Origin: Candidatus Aminicenantes bacterium
GTDB lineage: Bacteria > Acidobacteriota > Aminicenantia > Aminicenantales > UBA4085
Assembly: GCA_026393855.1 (NCBI GenBank)
Contig: JAPKZJ010000109.1
Span: 1-49,790 of the forward strand
Reading direction: 5' to 3'
DNA length: 49,790 nucleotides
Position numbers and translations under genes: made by a program. Below are positions 6,638-15,569 of the stretch, in pieces. Below the pieces are notes generated by a model. It had not been told where the DNA came from and made no database searches. It saw only the letters and a program-made list of their open reading frames with translations. The stretch's first letter is position 1, and each line of letters starts with the position of its first letter.

Positions 6638-8566
6638 TCAGAGGAACAGGCGCACCAGCAGGCTGATCAGGATCGCGGCCGAGACGCTCAACCCCGCCGA
6701 TAAAAACGCCACCCGCCGCCCCGTCTCCTTCCACAGGATGACGAACGTCGAGAGGCACGGGATGAATAGGCTGACGAAGACGGCAAAGACAGCGATTTGC
6801 TGGTGCGTCATCACGGCGGCCAACCCGGCGTAGCTGACGCCCAGCGCCTGCAGCATCATCAGGAGCGACAGCTCCTTGCGCAGGAATCCGAAGATCAGGG
6901 TGACGCCGAGAGCGCGCGGCAAACCCAAGACCCCGACTACGAGCGGCGCCAAGGCGGCGTTGATCGCCTGGTCCCAATGCAGAGACTGGACCACCCCGAG
7001 GACGAGACTGCCCAGGATGAGCAGCGGCCAGGCGAAGCGAACGAACGCTTTGAGCTGCAGGTAGATCTTGAGCCCCACATTCTTGAGCGAGGGCGCCTTG
7101 AGCGAGGGAATCTCGAGGATCAGCCCCGGCGATTCTGTCTTGATGAAGAGGCTCAAAACTTTTCCCAGGACCGCCACAAGAACGATATTGGCGGCATAAA
7201 AGCCCAGGGCCCACCAGGGGCCGAGGAAGAACGCGACCAAGGCTAGGATGATGGTCGTCCGGGCCGAGCATGGGATGAACGGGATGAGCAGGGAGGTCAG
7301 GACCCTGTCGCGACGGGATTCAAGGATGCGGGTCGAGACGATGGCCGGCACGTTGCAGCCGAACCCGAGGATAAACGGCGCGACGGACTTGCCGTGCAAG
7401 CCGATGCGGTGCATGAAGGCGTCGAGCAGGAAACCGGCCCGAGCCAGATAGCCGACATCCTCCAGCAAGGCCATCAAAGCCAGCAGCGGGACGTAGTAGG
7501 GCAGAACGATGGCCACCCCTCCCCCGACCCCCTGCAGCAGTCCCTCAGCCAAATGGAAAAGAAGCCGGCTGTCCAACCGGGAGGCCAGCAGGCTCCGCAA
7601 GCCCAGAAAAGGCTTGAGGAGAAGGGTTTCGAGGGGCGCCCCGACCTTGAATATAACGAGGAAGAAGGCTAACAGGACGGCGGCCAGGACGGGATATCCG
7701 AGCCATCGATGAAGGAGGATATCATCGAGGCGGTCGGAAAGCGGTCGGCGCATCCGTCGGACCCGGGCCGTCTCTTCGAAGAGCTTCTGGGCCAGATGAT
7801 GGCGCTCCCCCGAGATGACTTCATAGGCCGGGCGGCCGCGGGTCTTCTCCAGCGAGGCCCGGGCCGCATCGAGATCGGCGGCCAGGCCCGGCTCGAGCTC
7901 GGTCAGGAATTCGGCGCAGAACAGGCCGCCGCTTTCGAGCATTCGGATGGCCGTGAAGCGCGGGTTGCCGAGACAGGGAAATCCGGCCGGGAGCCGACGG
8001 ATGACGCCTTCGATCACGGCTTCGACGTCGGCCGACCAGCGCGGCGCGGTTCCGCGGCAGGGCGCGGCGAGGCATTCGCTCGCCGCATCCAGCAGCTCGA
8101 GGACGCCTTTGCCCTGCGGGGCGATGGTCGTGACGACCGGACAGCCGAGCCGGCGGGATAGGGCCGCGGGGTCGACAACGATCCCCCTGCGCGCCGCCAG
8201 ATCGGACATATTCAAGGCGACGATCATGGGCAGGCCCATCTCCAGAAGCTCCAGAGTCAGCTCCAGGCTCCGCCCGAGGATGGAGGCGTCGACGACGTTG
8301 ACGACGAGATCGGGCGGCTCGCCGAACAGATGGGTCAGGGCCGTGCGCTCGGCGGGATCGGAGGGGCTCAGGGAATAAGTCCCCGGCAGGTCAACGATGC
8401 TTAGGATACGGCCGCGGACGAGGACCTGGCTGTGGGTGTGCTGGACGGTCGTACCGGGGAAGTTGGAAGTGTGGGCTTTGGGGCCGGCGATGGCGTTGAA
8501 AAGCGTGCTCTTGCCGCAGTTGGGCTGGCCCAGGAAGACAATGACGGGCTCACTGCGGCCGCTCAT
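6638..8566 (-). CDS. feoB: Ferrous iron transport protein B (GTPase-permease)
   Basis: Inner-membrane Fe(II) importer of 642 residues, slightly short for the family. The N-terminal G domain has G1 GQPNCGKST (13-21), the switch region SNFPGTTV, G3 DLPGTYSL (59-66) and G4 NMSD (119-122). It is followed by a spacer domain and two Gate segments, including GFGCNVPAI and CSARTTIIL, among about eight to ten membrane helices. The start at 8566 is chosen so that the protein begins just before the G1 strand and overlaps the end of feoA by 17 bases. An upstream in-frame ATG would add 44 unrelated residues. No feoC is present. Confidence 0.95.
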   Translation of the reverse strand: MSGRSEPVIVFLGQPNCGKSTLFNAIAGPKAHTSNFPGTTVQHTHSQVLVRGRILSIVDLPGTYSLSPSDPAERTALTHLFGEPPDLVVNVVDASILGRSLELTLELLEMGLPMIVALNMSDLAARRGIVVDPAALSRRLGCPVVTTIAPQGKGVLELLDAASECLAAPCRGTAPRWSADVEAVIEGVIRRLPAGFPCLGNPRFTAIRMLESGGLFCAEFLTELEPGLAADLDAARASLEKTRGRPAYEVISGERHHLAQKLFEETARVRRMRRPLSDRLDDILLHRWLGYPVLAAVLLAFFLVIFKVGAPLETLLLKPFLGLRSLLASRLDSRLLFHLAEGLLQGVGGGVAIVLPYYVPLLALMALLEDVGYLARAGFLLDAFMHRIGLHGKSVAPFILGFGCNVPAIVSTRILESRRDRVLTSLLIPFIPCSARTTIILALVAFFLGPWWALGFYAANIVLVAVLGKVLSLFIKTESPGLILEIPSLKAPSLKNVGLKIYLQLKAFVRFAWPLLILGSLVLGVVQSLHWDQAINAALAPLVVGVLGLPRALGVTLIFGFLRKELSLLMMLQALGVSYAGLAAVMTHQQIAVFAVFVSLFIPCLSTFVILWKETGRRVAFLSAGLSVSAAILISLLVRLFL

Positions 8567-8795
8567 CGATCGCTTCCACCCGGATCTTGGCCGCAATGCC
8601 CCGGCCCACGGCGGCGGTGACGCCGGAGTCCAGATTGCGCAGGAGGACCGGCCCGCCCATGATCCCCCGTCCCGCCGCCTCGATCCGATCGCCTTCATGA
8701 AAGCCCAGGGACATCAGCCGGCGGTGGACGGACTCGCCCCCGGCGATCGCGGCGATGCGGAGGACGACTCCCTTGGGCGCCTGGACGAGTGTCAT
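8550..8795 (-). CDS. feoA: Ferrous iron transport protein A
   Basis: An 81-residue SH3-like cytosolic partner of FeoB. The motifs RIAAIAGGESVHRRLMSLGF, EGDRIEA and GGPVLLR match the FeoA fold (LxxLGFxxGxxI pattern and the ARR-like turn). A ribosome site AGGAA lies ten bases before the ATG. It is the first gene of feoA-feoB with a good promoter upstream. Iron-dependent control is expected for Feo systems, but I could not find a convincing Fur box. Confidence 0.9.
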   Translation of the reverse strand: MTLVQAPKGVVLRIAAIAGGESVHRRLMSLGFHEGDRIEAAGRGIMGGPVLLRNLDSGVTAAVGRGIAAKIRVEAIDERPQ

Positions 8796-8818
8796 GAACA
8801 GCTTATTCCTAGCGAATT

Positions 8819-8847
8819 AGTATATTTTATTTTAATCGATTCAGCAA
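8819..8847 (-). promoter_or_regulatory. feoAB promoter
   Basis: On the minus strand TTGCTG (8842-8847), a 17-base AT-rich spacer and TATACT (8819-8824). It lies about 25 bases before the feoA ATG. The surroundings (8808-8863) are flanked by CCTAGC and GCTAGG, an inverted pair that could bind a regulator; this is inference. Confidence 0.65.
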
Positions 8848-8903
8848 GTAGCGAAAAGCTAGGCTTCGCGAATGCAGATTCCCTTCTCTCGGAATAGCTC
8901 TTT

Positions 8904-9136
8904 AACAAGGCGAGGAGTGTGGGGGTGAGCGCCGATGCGGAAATTTCGCCGCGTGTTCCCGTTTTTCGAAGGAATCCTGCCCGGAAAGAGGCAGGACGGC
9001 GAGGATGTCTGAGCGGACCGTACCAAGACCGTTGAATCGATGCGGGACGCGAGTTCCGAGCCGCCGAGAAAAACGAGACGCCACGGCGCAAAAATTTCCG
9101 CCAGAGCGAACCCCTATACTCCGAGCCCTTCTTGTT
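8904..9136. repeat. Long imperfect inverted repeat (MITE-like or hairpin RNA)
   Basis: The arms 8904-8970 and 9066-9136 are complementary over most of their length. Matching segments include AACAAG, GGAGT, GCGGAAATTT and GTTTTTC on the left with their inverted counterparts on the right. The loop is about 95 bases. It lies between divergent feoA and the M28-M19 gene and is unrelated in sequence core to the five-copy repeat family. The gene's -35 box begins inside the right edge of the second arm. No protein is recognised here. Confidence 0.7.
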
Positions 9137-9160
9137 TTGAGGCCCCGCTTGGACTACATT
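9132..9160 (+). promoter_or_regulatory. Candidate promoter for the M28-M19 peptidase gene
   Basis: TTGTTT (9132-9137), 17-base spacer, TACATT (9155-9160), followed by AAAGGA at 9177-9182 and ATG at 9191. The -35 overlaps the end of the inverted repeat. Confidence 0.55.
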
Positions 9161-9190
9161 ACTTTTCCGTTTCATGAAAGGAACCCGCCG

Positions 9191-11839
9191 ATGAAGCGCG
9201 CCGCCCTTCCCTTGCTCGCCCTGGCCTTTGGCCTTTCGCTCCGCTCCGCCCCGCCGGTCAAGATTCCGATCGACGGCCGCAAAGCCCTCGAACACGTTCG
9301 CGTCCTGGCCGTGGACGGCATGAAGGGCCGCGCCTCGGGATCGCCCGAATACCGGCTGGCCGCCGAATACGTGGCCGCTCGGATGAAGGAATACGGCCTG
9401 ATCCCCGCCGCAGCCGGTGGATCTTACTTCCAAGACGTGCCGTTCAAGAACCAGACCTCCTTCGATCCGCCGCCCCGCCTCGCGATCGTCTCGCCCGCGG
9501 CCAAGGCCTTCACGGCCGGACGCGATCGCGATTTCTTCCCGGCCTATGGGACGGGCTCGGGGACCGCCCGGGGACCAGTCGCCTTCGCCGGCTATGGCGT
9601 CGTCTCGGACTCGCCGGCTTGGGACGATTACGCAGGCCTGGACGCCAAAGGCCGGATCCTGGTGATCCTGCCCGATGCGCCCGCCTCCTTCGGGACCGCG
9701 GTCGTCCAAAGCTGGACGCTGGAGCGAAAGGTCAAGCTGGCGGCTGAACGCGGCGCCGCGGGAATCATCGAAATGAACCTCAACGAGAGGGGCCGCCCGT
9801 CCATCCGGCGCCTAGCCTCGGGGATGATCCCGCCGGGCGCGGCCCCGGCCGGATTCGTCGTCGTCCATGCGGACCGCGACGTCCTTGACGACCTGTTTTA
9901 CGCGGCTAAGTCGAGCTGGCGCGATGCCGTGAGCCGGATCCTGCGCCTGAAGTCGCCCCACTCCTTCGCCCTCGACGCTTCGGTCGAGATGGAAGCCCAT
10001 TTCGCCCGCGAAGACCGGACAGCCCTCAACGTCCTCGGGCTCCTCCCCGGCCGCGATGCCAAGCGCAAAGCCGAGGCCGTCATCATCGGCGGACATCTCG
10101 ACCATCTCGGATCGGATATGAACGGCCTCGTCTATCCCGGCGCCGACGACAACGCCGCCTCTGTCGCGGTCGTGCTGGAGATCGCCCGCGCCATCCAAGC
10201 CTCCGGCTACCGTCCGGCTCGCACGCTTCTCTTCGCCGCCTGGGCGGGTGAAGAGAACGGGACCGTCGGTTCCCGCTTCTACGTCGAGCATCCGGTCATC
10301 CCGTTGGCCGAAACGGTCTGCTACCTGAACATGGACATGGTGGGCACCGGAGACTCCGATCTTTTTATCGGAGGATTGTTCGAGTATGCCCGCTTTTACG
10401 ATCTCATCCGGCCCAAGCTCGATCCCGACATCTCGGCCAAGCTCAAACCCCGGGTCGACTACCGCGGCTCGGACCACTCCACGTTCTGGGACAAGGGGGT
10501 GGCTTCCATCAGCCTGCGGACGGGGGGGCTCCTGACCAACGCACTTGACGACGAGCATCCCGAATACCACCGGCCGGGCGACCGGGTCGACTACATCGAC
10601 CCCGAGCTCCTAGGACTGGCCGGCCGATACCACGCGGAGGTGATCCAAGCCTTGGCCGACAACACGACAGACAACCTCTTCGATCCCCGCTTCCGGGCCG
10701 AGTTCCTACACAAGGACGCCGCGGTCGTCGACCTGCACTGCGACACGATCAGCCGCTTCATGGCCGGCGAGGATTTGCGGCTCGACCTGCCCAAGGGCCA
10801 TATCGACATCCCCAAACTCAAGCGCGGGGCGGTGGACCTGCAGGTGTTCGCCTGCTACGCCCCGCCGCCCGCGACGGACATCGAAAAGGCGACCTCGGCC
10901 AAGGGCGTCTTCGACCAGATCGAAGCCGTCTACCGGCTGGCCGCCCAAAATCCAGGCGACCTCGCCGTCATCCGGACCCTGGCCGACTTTTCCGCCGTCC
11001 GCAACACCGGCCAAACGGCCGCCCTCATCGGCATCGAAGGCGGCTACGCGATCCAGAACGATCTCGACCTGCTGAGGGCCTTCTACCGGATGGGAGTCCG
11101 ATTGATGACCCTGACCCACTGGACGCATACCGACTGGGCCGATGCCTCGGGCGATCCGGCCCCGACATACGGCGGCCTGACGGAATTCGGCGAAAGCGTG
11201 GTCCGCGAGATGAACCGGCTGGGGATGATCATCGACGTTTCCCACTCCCACGACGAGACTTTTTGGGACGTCCTGCGGCTGTCCAAGGCGCCGGTCGTCG
11301 CCTCCCACTCCTGCTGCCGGGCCCTGGCCGACCATCATCGCAACTTGACCGACGACATGCTCAAGGCTCTGGCCAAGGCCGGCGGCATGGTCGGGATCAA
11401 CTTTTCGACCGGCTTCCTGGACGCCGCAACCGACAAGAAGCGGATCGCGCTTAGGGAGTCGACGGCCCGGGAGAACGGTCTGCCGACCGACTACCGCGAA
11501 GCGATCCGTACCGACCCCGACAAGAAGAATCCGGCCTGGGCCCTGGCCGACAAACGAATCGCCGAGCTGGACAAGACCCTGCCCAAGGTCGATGTCCGGA
11601 CTCTGGTCGACCATATCGACCATGTCGTCAAGGTCACCGGGAACGCCGACGCTGTCGGCTTGGGCTCGGATTATGACGGCATCTCCGCCGCCCCGGCCGG
11701 ACTGGAAGACGCCGGGAAGCTCATCGCCGTGACCGAGGAGCTGCTGCGCCGCGGCTACAAAGAAAGCGACGTCCGCAAGATCCTGGGCGGCAATTTCCTC
11801 CGCATTTTCGGCGCCGTGGAACGGGCCGCGGAAAAGTGA
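9191..11839 (+). CDS. Exported two-domain peptidase: M28 aminopeptidase fused to M19 dipeptidase
   Basis: An 882-residue protein with a signal peptide (MKRAALPLLALAFGLSLRSA). Residues 30-490 form an M28 zinc aminopeptidase with a PA-type insert (about 120-230). Zinc and catalytic residues are in GGHLDHLG (His302), PGADDNAAS (Asp319), WAGEENG (Glu354/355), LNMDMVG (Asp382) and EYHRPGD (His460). Residues 505-880 form an M19 membrane-dipeptidase-like domain, shown by VDLHCDT (His516, Asp518), GIEGGYAI, DVSHSHDETF, VASHSCCRAL and GLGSDYDG. The frame is continuous across the junction (about 490-505). The start at 9191 follows AAAGGA; upstream in-frame starts lie in the inverted repeat. It probably degrades peptides to amino acids in the periplasm or outside. 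M28 and M19 are normally separate proteins. Confidence 0.9.
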   Translation: MKRAALPLLALAFGLSLRSAPPVKIPIDGRKALEHVRVLAVDGMKGRASGSPEYRLAAEYVAARMKEYGLIPAAAGGSYFQDVPFKNQTSFDPPPRLAIVSPAAKAFTAGRDRDFFPAYGTGSGTARGPVAFAGYGVVSDSPAWDDYAGLDAKGRILVILPDAPASFGTAVVQSWTLERKVKLAAERGAAGIIEMNLNERGRPSIRRLASGMIPPGAAPAGFVVVHADRDVLDDLFYAAKSSWRDAVSRILRLKSPHSFALDASVEMEAHFAREDRTALNVLGLLPGRDAKRKAEAVIIGGHLDHLGSDMNGLVYPGADDNAASVAVVLEIARAIQASGYRPARTLLFAAWAGEENGTVGSRFYVEHPVIPLAETVCYLNMDMVGTGDSDLFIGGLFEYARFYDLIRPKLDPDISAKLKPRVDYRGSDHSTFWDKGVASISLRTGGLLTNALDDEHPEYHRPGDRVDYIDPELLGLAGRYHAEVIQALADNTTDNLFDPRFRAEFLHKDAAVVDLHCDTISRFMAGEDLRLDLPKGHIDIPKLKRGAVDLQVFACYAPPPATDIEKATSAKGVFDQIEAVYRLAAQNPGDLAVIRTLADFSAVRNTGQTAALIGIEGGYAIQNDLDLLRAFYRMGVRLMTLTHWTHTDWADASGDPAPTYGGLTEFGESVVREMNRLGMIIDVSHSHDETFWDVLRLSKAPVVASHSCCRALADHHRNLTDDMLKALAKAGGMVGINFSTGFLDAATDKKRIALRESTARENGLPTDYREAIRTDPDKKNPAWALADKRIAELDKTLPKVDVRTLVDHIDHVVKVTGNADAVGLGSDYDGISAAPAGLEDAGKLIAVTEELLRRGYKESDVRKILGGNFLRIFGAVERAAEK

Positions 11840-11846
11840 GCGCCTC

Positions 11847-12674
11847 ATGACGAACGCCTATGGATGCCCCCCTTCCGATCTGACCCGCTATGTCTGCCGC
11901 CGGACATCCCGCCCGCCGGCCTTGAACGGCCGCCTCGAATCCGGGCCTTGGCGCCGGGCCGAGCGGTCGCCCCGCTTCGTGGACCTGGTCACAGGCGTGC
12001 CGGGGCCGTTCGACACCCGAATGGCCGCCCTCTGGGACGAGGAATATTTTTATGTCGGCTATTGGGTGGAAGAGCCCCATGTCCAAGCCCGCCTGACCGA
12101 GCGCGATGCCTTCATTTGGACCGAGAACGACGTCGAGCTGTTCATCGCCGGACCCGACGGCTACTACGAATTCCAGGTCAACGCCCGCGGCACGATCTAT
12201 GAAGTCTTCTATATCTGGCAGGATGCCTACCGGAAAGCGGGCTTCGCCGACCGGCCGGAGTTCGATCTCTCGGCCCATCCCGTCGACGTCATCGGCGGCT
12301 TCCAGGATGTTTCCCGGTACGGGAAACACCCGCGGGGCCGTCGCTGGGCCTTCATGGATTGGGATTTCCCGGGCCTGCGCTGGGCCGTTTTCGTGGACGG
12401 AACCCTCAACGACGACCGGGATATCGACCGCGGTTGGAGAGTCGAGCTGGCCTTTCCCTGGAAGGGATTCGCCGCCCTGGCCCAGGGACGGCCTCTTCCC
12501 CCCCGCGACGGCGAGGAATGGCGGATGGACTTCAGCCGCTTCGAGGCCTTCCATGCCGCCGGGATCAGGGTCTCGCCCGATCCGGGCTGGGCCCTGAATC
12601 GGCACGGAGTCTACGATTCGCATATCCCCGAGTGCTTCTCGCGGATCGTCTTTTCGTCCGAGGAAACCGGTTGA
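11847..12674 (+). CDS. CBM9-like (carbohydrate-binding family 9-type) protein
   Basis: A 275-residue protein resembling the family 9 carbohydrate-binding, DOMON-like beta-sandwich fold found in many bacterial proteins of unknown role. Visible features are a start like LNGRLESGPWRRAERSPRFV, then MAALWDEEYFYVGYWVEEP, ENDVELFIAGPDGYYEFQVN and GWRVELAFPWKGF, which follow the usual strand order. No signal peptide is seen. It begins seven bases after the peptidase stop codon, so the two are co-transcribed. Ligand and function are unknown; sugar binding is family inference only. Confidence 0.75.
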   Translation: MTNAYGCPPSDLTRYVCRRTSRPPALNGRLESGPWRRAERSPRFVDLVTGVPGPFDTRMAALWDEEYFYVGYWVEEPHVQARLTERDAFIWTENDVELFIAGPDGYYEFQVNARGTIYEVFYIWQDAYRKAGFADRPEFDLSAHPVDVIGGFQDVSRYGKHPRGRRWAFMDWDFPGLRWAVFVDGTLNDDRDIDRGWRVELAFPWKGFAALAQGRPLPPRDGEEWRMDFSRFEAFHAAGIRVSPDPGWALNRHGVYDSHIPECFSRIVFSSEETG

Positions 12675-12738
12675 TCCCAGGGGACAGGGGCGGCCCGTCG
12701 CGTTCCCTTCTCCCCCCGAATATGGTACCTTTAACGCC

Positions 12739-14112
12739 GTGGCAGTTTCGATGAAGGCCCGCGCGAGGAGAGGTCTGGCCGTCGCCTGCGCTCTCCTGCC
12801 CTGGCTCGGGCTGTCCGGATCGCCGCAAATCCAGCCGGCCGCGCCCGCCGCCTCCCAGCGGGAGGATTTCCCGCTGACCCAATACAAGCTCAAGAACGGG
12901 TTGACGGTCGTCATCTCGGAAGACAACGCCCTGCCCCTCGTTTCGGTGGTCGTAGCCTACAAGGTCGGTTCGCTCTATGAACAGCCGGGTAAGACCGGCC
13001 TGGCCTCGCTCCTGGAAAACCTGATGTTCGCCGGCTCGACCGACGTCCCTCCCCTTCAGCACATCAACTTCATCAACCGCGTCGGAGGGAGCTTGAGCGC
13101 CGCCGGCGCCGAAGATCGGACCGTTTTTTATCAGACCCTGCCGGCCAACAACCTGGCCCTGGCCCTCTGGCTTGAGTCCGACCGGATGCGGTTTTTGGAG
13201 ATCGACGAGGCCCGCTTCGACGCCGCCCGAGGCCAGCTTCTGGACGACCTCCGGGCCCGGCGCAAAACCGAGCCCTACTACGAGGGCCTGGCGGCCTTCG
13301 ACCAGATGATCCATCCGGATTTCGCCTTCGGCCATCCCCCGTTCGGATCGGAGGAGGACATCCGGGGGCTGACCCTGGAGGACGCTCGGGCATTCTATGC
13401 CGCTTATTACGCGCCCAACAACGCCGTCCTCTGCATCACCGGCGACGTCCAGAAGCCGAAGGTCCGGGAGCTGGTGGCCCGTTATTTCGACACTCTGCCC
13501 CGGGGCCGCGACATCGCCCCCGTCTTCGACCCGCCCCCCGCTCCCGGCCGCAGGCCGGCGCAGCGCGATTTTCTCGATCCGGCGGCTCTCTCCCCCGCCT
13601 TCAGCCTGGGCTTCCGCCTCTCGCCCTCGACCTCGGCCGAGTACTACACCCTGGTCCTTCTGGATTACGTGCTTCTGCGGGGCCGGACCTCGCGTCTCTC
13701 CCGCCGGCTTCTGGACCCCGACCGCAAGATCGCCTTCCGGATGGCCGGCGGCATCGAGCGGCGCCGGGAGAGGTCCATCTATAAAATCTTCGTCCAAGCC
13801 AACCCCTCCCAGCTCGAGCCCTGCCAAATCGAGATCTTCGACGAGCTGGCCCGCGTCAAGCAGAGCCTCCTCTCGCCGGCCGAGCTCGATCGGTACAAGG
13901 CCCTTTTCAAGCGGGAATACTACCGGCGCGTCGGTACGGCCATCGAACGGGCCCTGTATCTCGTCGACCTGTGGTTCATCCAGCGGGACCTCGACGCCGC
14001 CCCGGCCGAGCTGGCCAAGTTCCTGGCCGTGACCCCGGCGGACATCGTCGGCCTGGCGGCGCGGTATTTCACCCCGGCCAACTCCTTCCTGGTCAACATG
14101 AGGCTTCGATGA
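12739..14112 (+). CDS. M16 (pitrilysin)-family protein, zinc motif degenerate, subunit A
   Basis: A 457-residue exported M16 homologue with a signal-like N-terminus (about 8-30). The core begins YKLKNGLTVVISEDNALPLVSVVVAYKVGS as the family does. Where an active M16 peptidase has HxxEH, this protein has SLLEN (Ser90 to Asn94): the glutamate remains but both zinc histidines are gone. It continues through EDIRGLTLEDARAFYAAYYA and ends with the usual second M16 domain. It overlaps the next M16 gene by four bases (ATGA). The start is either GTG 12739, with a TACCTT seven bases upstream and no ribosome site, or ATG 12751. It is probably a structural or chaperone-like half of a heterodimer. Confidence 0.88.
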   Translation: MAVSMKARARRGLAVACALLPWLGLSGSPQIQPAAPAASQREDFPLTQYKLKNGLTVVISEDNALPLVSVVVAYKVGSLYEQPGKTGLASLLENLMFAGSTDVPPLQHINFINRVGGSLSAAGAEDRTVFYQTLPANNLALALWLESDRMRFLEIDEARFDAARGQLLDDLRARRKTEPYYEGLAAFDQMIHPDFAFGHPPFGSEEDIRGLTLEDARAFYAAYYAPNNAVLCITGDVQKPKVRELVARYFDTLPRGRDIAPVFDPPPAPGRRPAQRDFLDPAALSPAFSLGFRLSPSTSAEYYTLVLLDYVLLRGRTSRLSRRLLDPDRKIAFRMAGGIERRRERSIYKIFVQANPSQLEPCQIEIFDELARVKQSLLSPAELDRYKALFKREYYRRVGTAIERALYLVDLWFIQRDLDAAPAELAKFLAVTPADIVGLAARYFTPANSFLVNMRLR

Positions 14113-15569
14113 AAGGTCGGCCGAATAGGCTGCCCGCGACCTGGCTCTGCCTGGCGCTATTAGCCGCCGCTCCGCTCACCGCCCAGGAACGATTCCGTCG
14201 GACTCCGCCGGCCGCCGATCCCCTGCCGTCGCTCGGGCTTCCGGCCATCGAGACCGCCGGCCTGACCAACGGCCTCCGGATCACGGTCGTGCCCTGGACG
14301 ACGACGCCGCTGATGAGCCTCCAGCTCGTCCTCGACGCCGGGGAAATCCGGTCGCCCAAGAGCCTGCCCGGGCTGGCGACCTGCGCCGCCAATATGTTCC
14401 TGCGCGGCACGCGCACCCTTTCGGCCGCGGCCATCGAGGAGCTGGTCGAGTCGCTGGGCGGCTCCATGTCGCTCGACATCACCCAGGATCATGTCTTCGT
14501 CACGTTCCAGTTCCTGGAAGAGAACCTCGACGCGATCATCGCCCTTCTGGCCCAGATGCTCCTGCAGCCGTCTTTTTCCGAGCGCGAGCTGATCCAGGTC
14601 AGGACCAACCTGACCTACGAGCTGGCGGAGCGGGAGAAGGACCCGGAGTTCGGGGCCCGGCGCCACCTGATGCGCCTGCTCTTCCAAAACCATCCCTACG
14701 CCAGCTTCGCCTTCGGCCGCGACGTCATCAAGAACTGGAACCTGCGCGACCTGGCCCTGTTCTTCGATCGCTTCTATCGCCCCAACAGCGCCCAGATCAT
14801 CCTGGCCGGCAACATCGGCCTCGACGCCGCGTCTCGCCGGATCAGCCGCCATCTCTACATCTGGCAGCGGCGGGATATACCCGCCCTGCCGCCCCTCGCC
14901 CCGCCTGTCCAGGATCGCGACCGGATCTGCTTCTTGGACGTCCCCGGGGCCAAGGACTGCGCGATCATGGCCGGCGCCATCTACCCGCCGCCCGAGATCC
15001 CCGACCGGTTCGCCCTGTCCGTCCTGAACCAGATTCTGGGCGGAACGCTCAATTCCCGCTTATTCATGAGTCTGCGCGAAAGCAAAAACTATGCCAAGTA
15101 CGCCTTCAGCGAAGTGAACCACTTCCGGGTCGGGGCCTTCTTCCTGGCCCGGGCCTTGGTCGCCCCCCGAACCCTGTTCCCCGCCACGGAACAGCTGTTG
15201 AGCGTGCTCCGCCTACCGGCCCGGGAACCGGTCTCCGTCGATGAGATCCTGCAAGCCAAGACCGTCATCACGGGCAACTTCCCCCTGCGCCTGGCCCGGC
15301 TGGAGGACTTCGCCTCGCGGGCGGCGTTGATCAAAGCCGCCGGTTGGGGGGATGAAGCCTGGAACGGCTATTACGAACAGACCTGGTCCGTGGGCGCCGA
15401 CCGCATCGCCGAGACCGCCCGCCAGCGCATGAATGCCCCGTTTCTAATCGTCATCGCCGGCGATCGGGCGGTCTGCGACGAGCGGCTGATCGAGTTCGAC
15501 CTGGTCGAATACTACGATGCCAAGGGCCAGTTTCTCTACACCAAGAGCCGCGACCGAAAGGAGCCTTGA
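14109..15569 (+). CDS. M16 (pitrilysin)-family protein, zinc motif absent, subunit B
   Basis: A 486-residue exported M16 homologue (signal peptide about 1-26, ending LTAQE). The first M16 domain begins ETAGLTNGLRITVVPWTTTP. The HxxEH position reads TCAAN (91-95), with no zinc ligand or catalytic glutamate. The partner of an active M16 subunit normally lacks the motif, so this is expected here. What is odd is that its neighbour also lacks it. Downstream landmarks RFYRPNSAQIILAGN and LNQILGGTLNSRLFMSLRE are typical. The start overlaps the previous gene's stop by four bases, and the next gene begins at the base after its own stop. The pair likely forms a non-proteolytic heterodimer in the periplasm. 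Confidence 0.88.
   Translation: MKGRPNRLPATWLCLALLAAAPLTAQERFRRTPPAADPLPSLGLPAIETAGLTNGLRITVVPWTTTPLMSLQLVLDAGEIRSPKSLPGLATCAANMFLRGTRTLSAAAIEELVESLGGSMSLDITQDHVFVTFQFLEENLDAIIALLAQMLLQPSFSERELIQVRTNLTYELAEREKDPEFGARRHLMRLLFQNHPYASFAFGRDVIKNWNLRDLALFFDRFYRPNSAQIILAGNIGLDAASRRISRHLYIWQRRDIPALPPLAPPVQDRDRICFLDVPGAKDCAIMAGAIYPPPEIPDRFALSVLNQILGGTLNSRLFMSLRESKNYAKYAFSEVNHFRVGAFFLARALVAPRTLFPATEQLLSVLRLPAREPVSVDEILQAKTVITGNFPLRLARLEDFASRAALIKAAGWGDEAWNGYYEQTWSVGADRIAETARQRMNAPFLIVIAGDRAVCDERLIEFDLVEYYDAKGQFLYTKSRDRKEP

Noticed and set aside
8808-8863. Possible Fur box upstream of feoA
   Set aside because: Only the CCTAGC/GCTAGG dyad and AT-richness are present; no 19-bp Fur-type palindrome could be written out.
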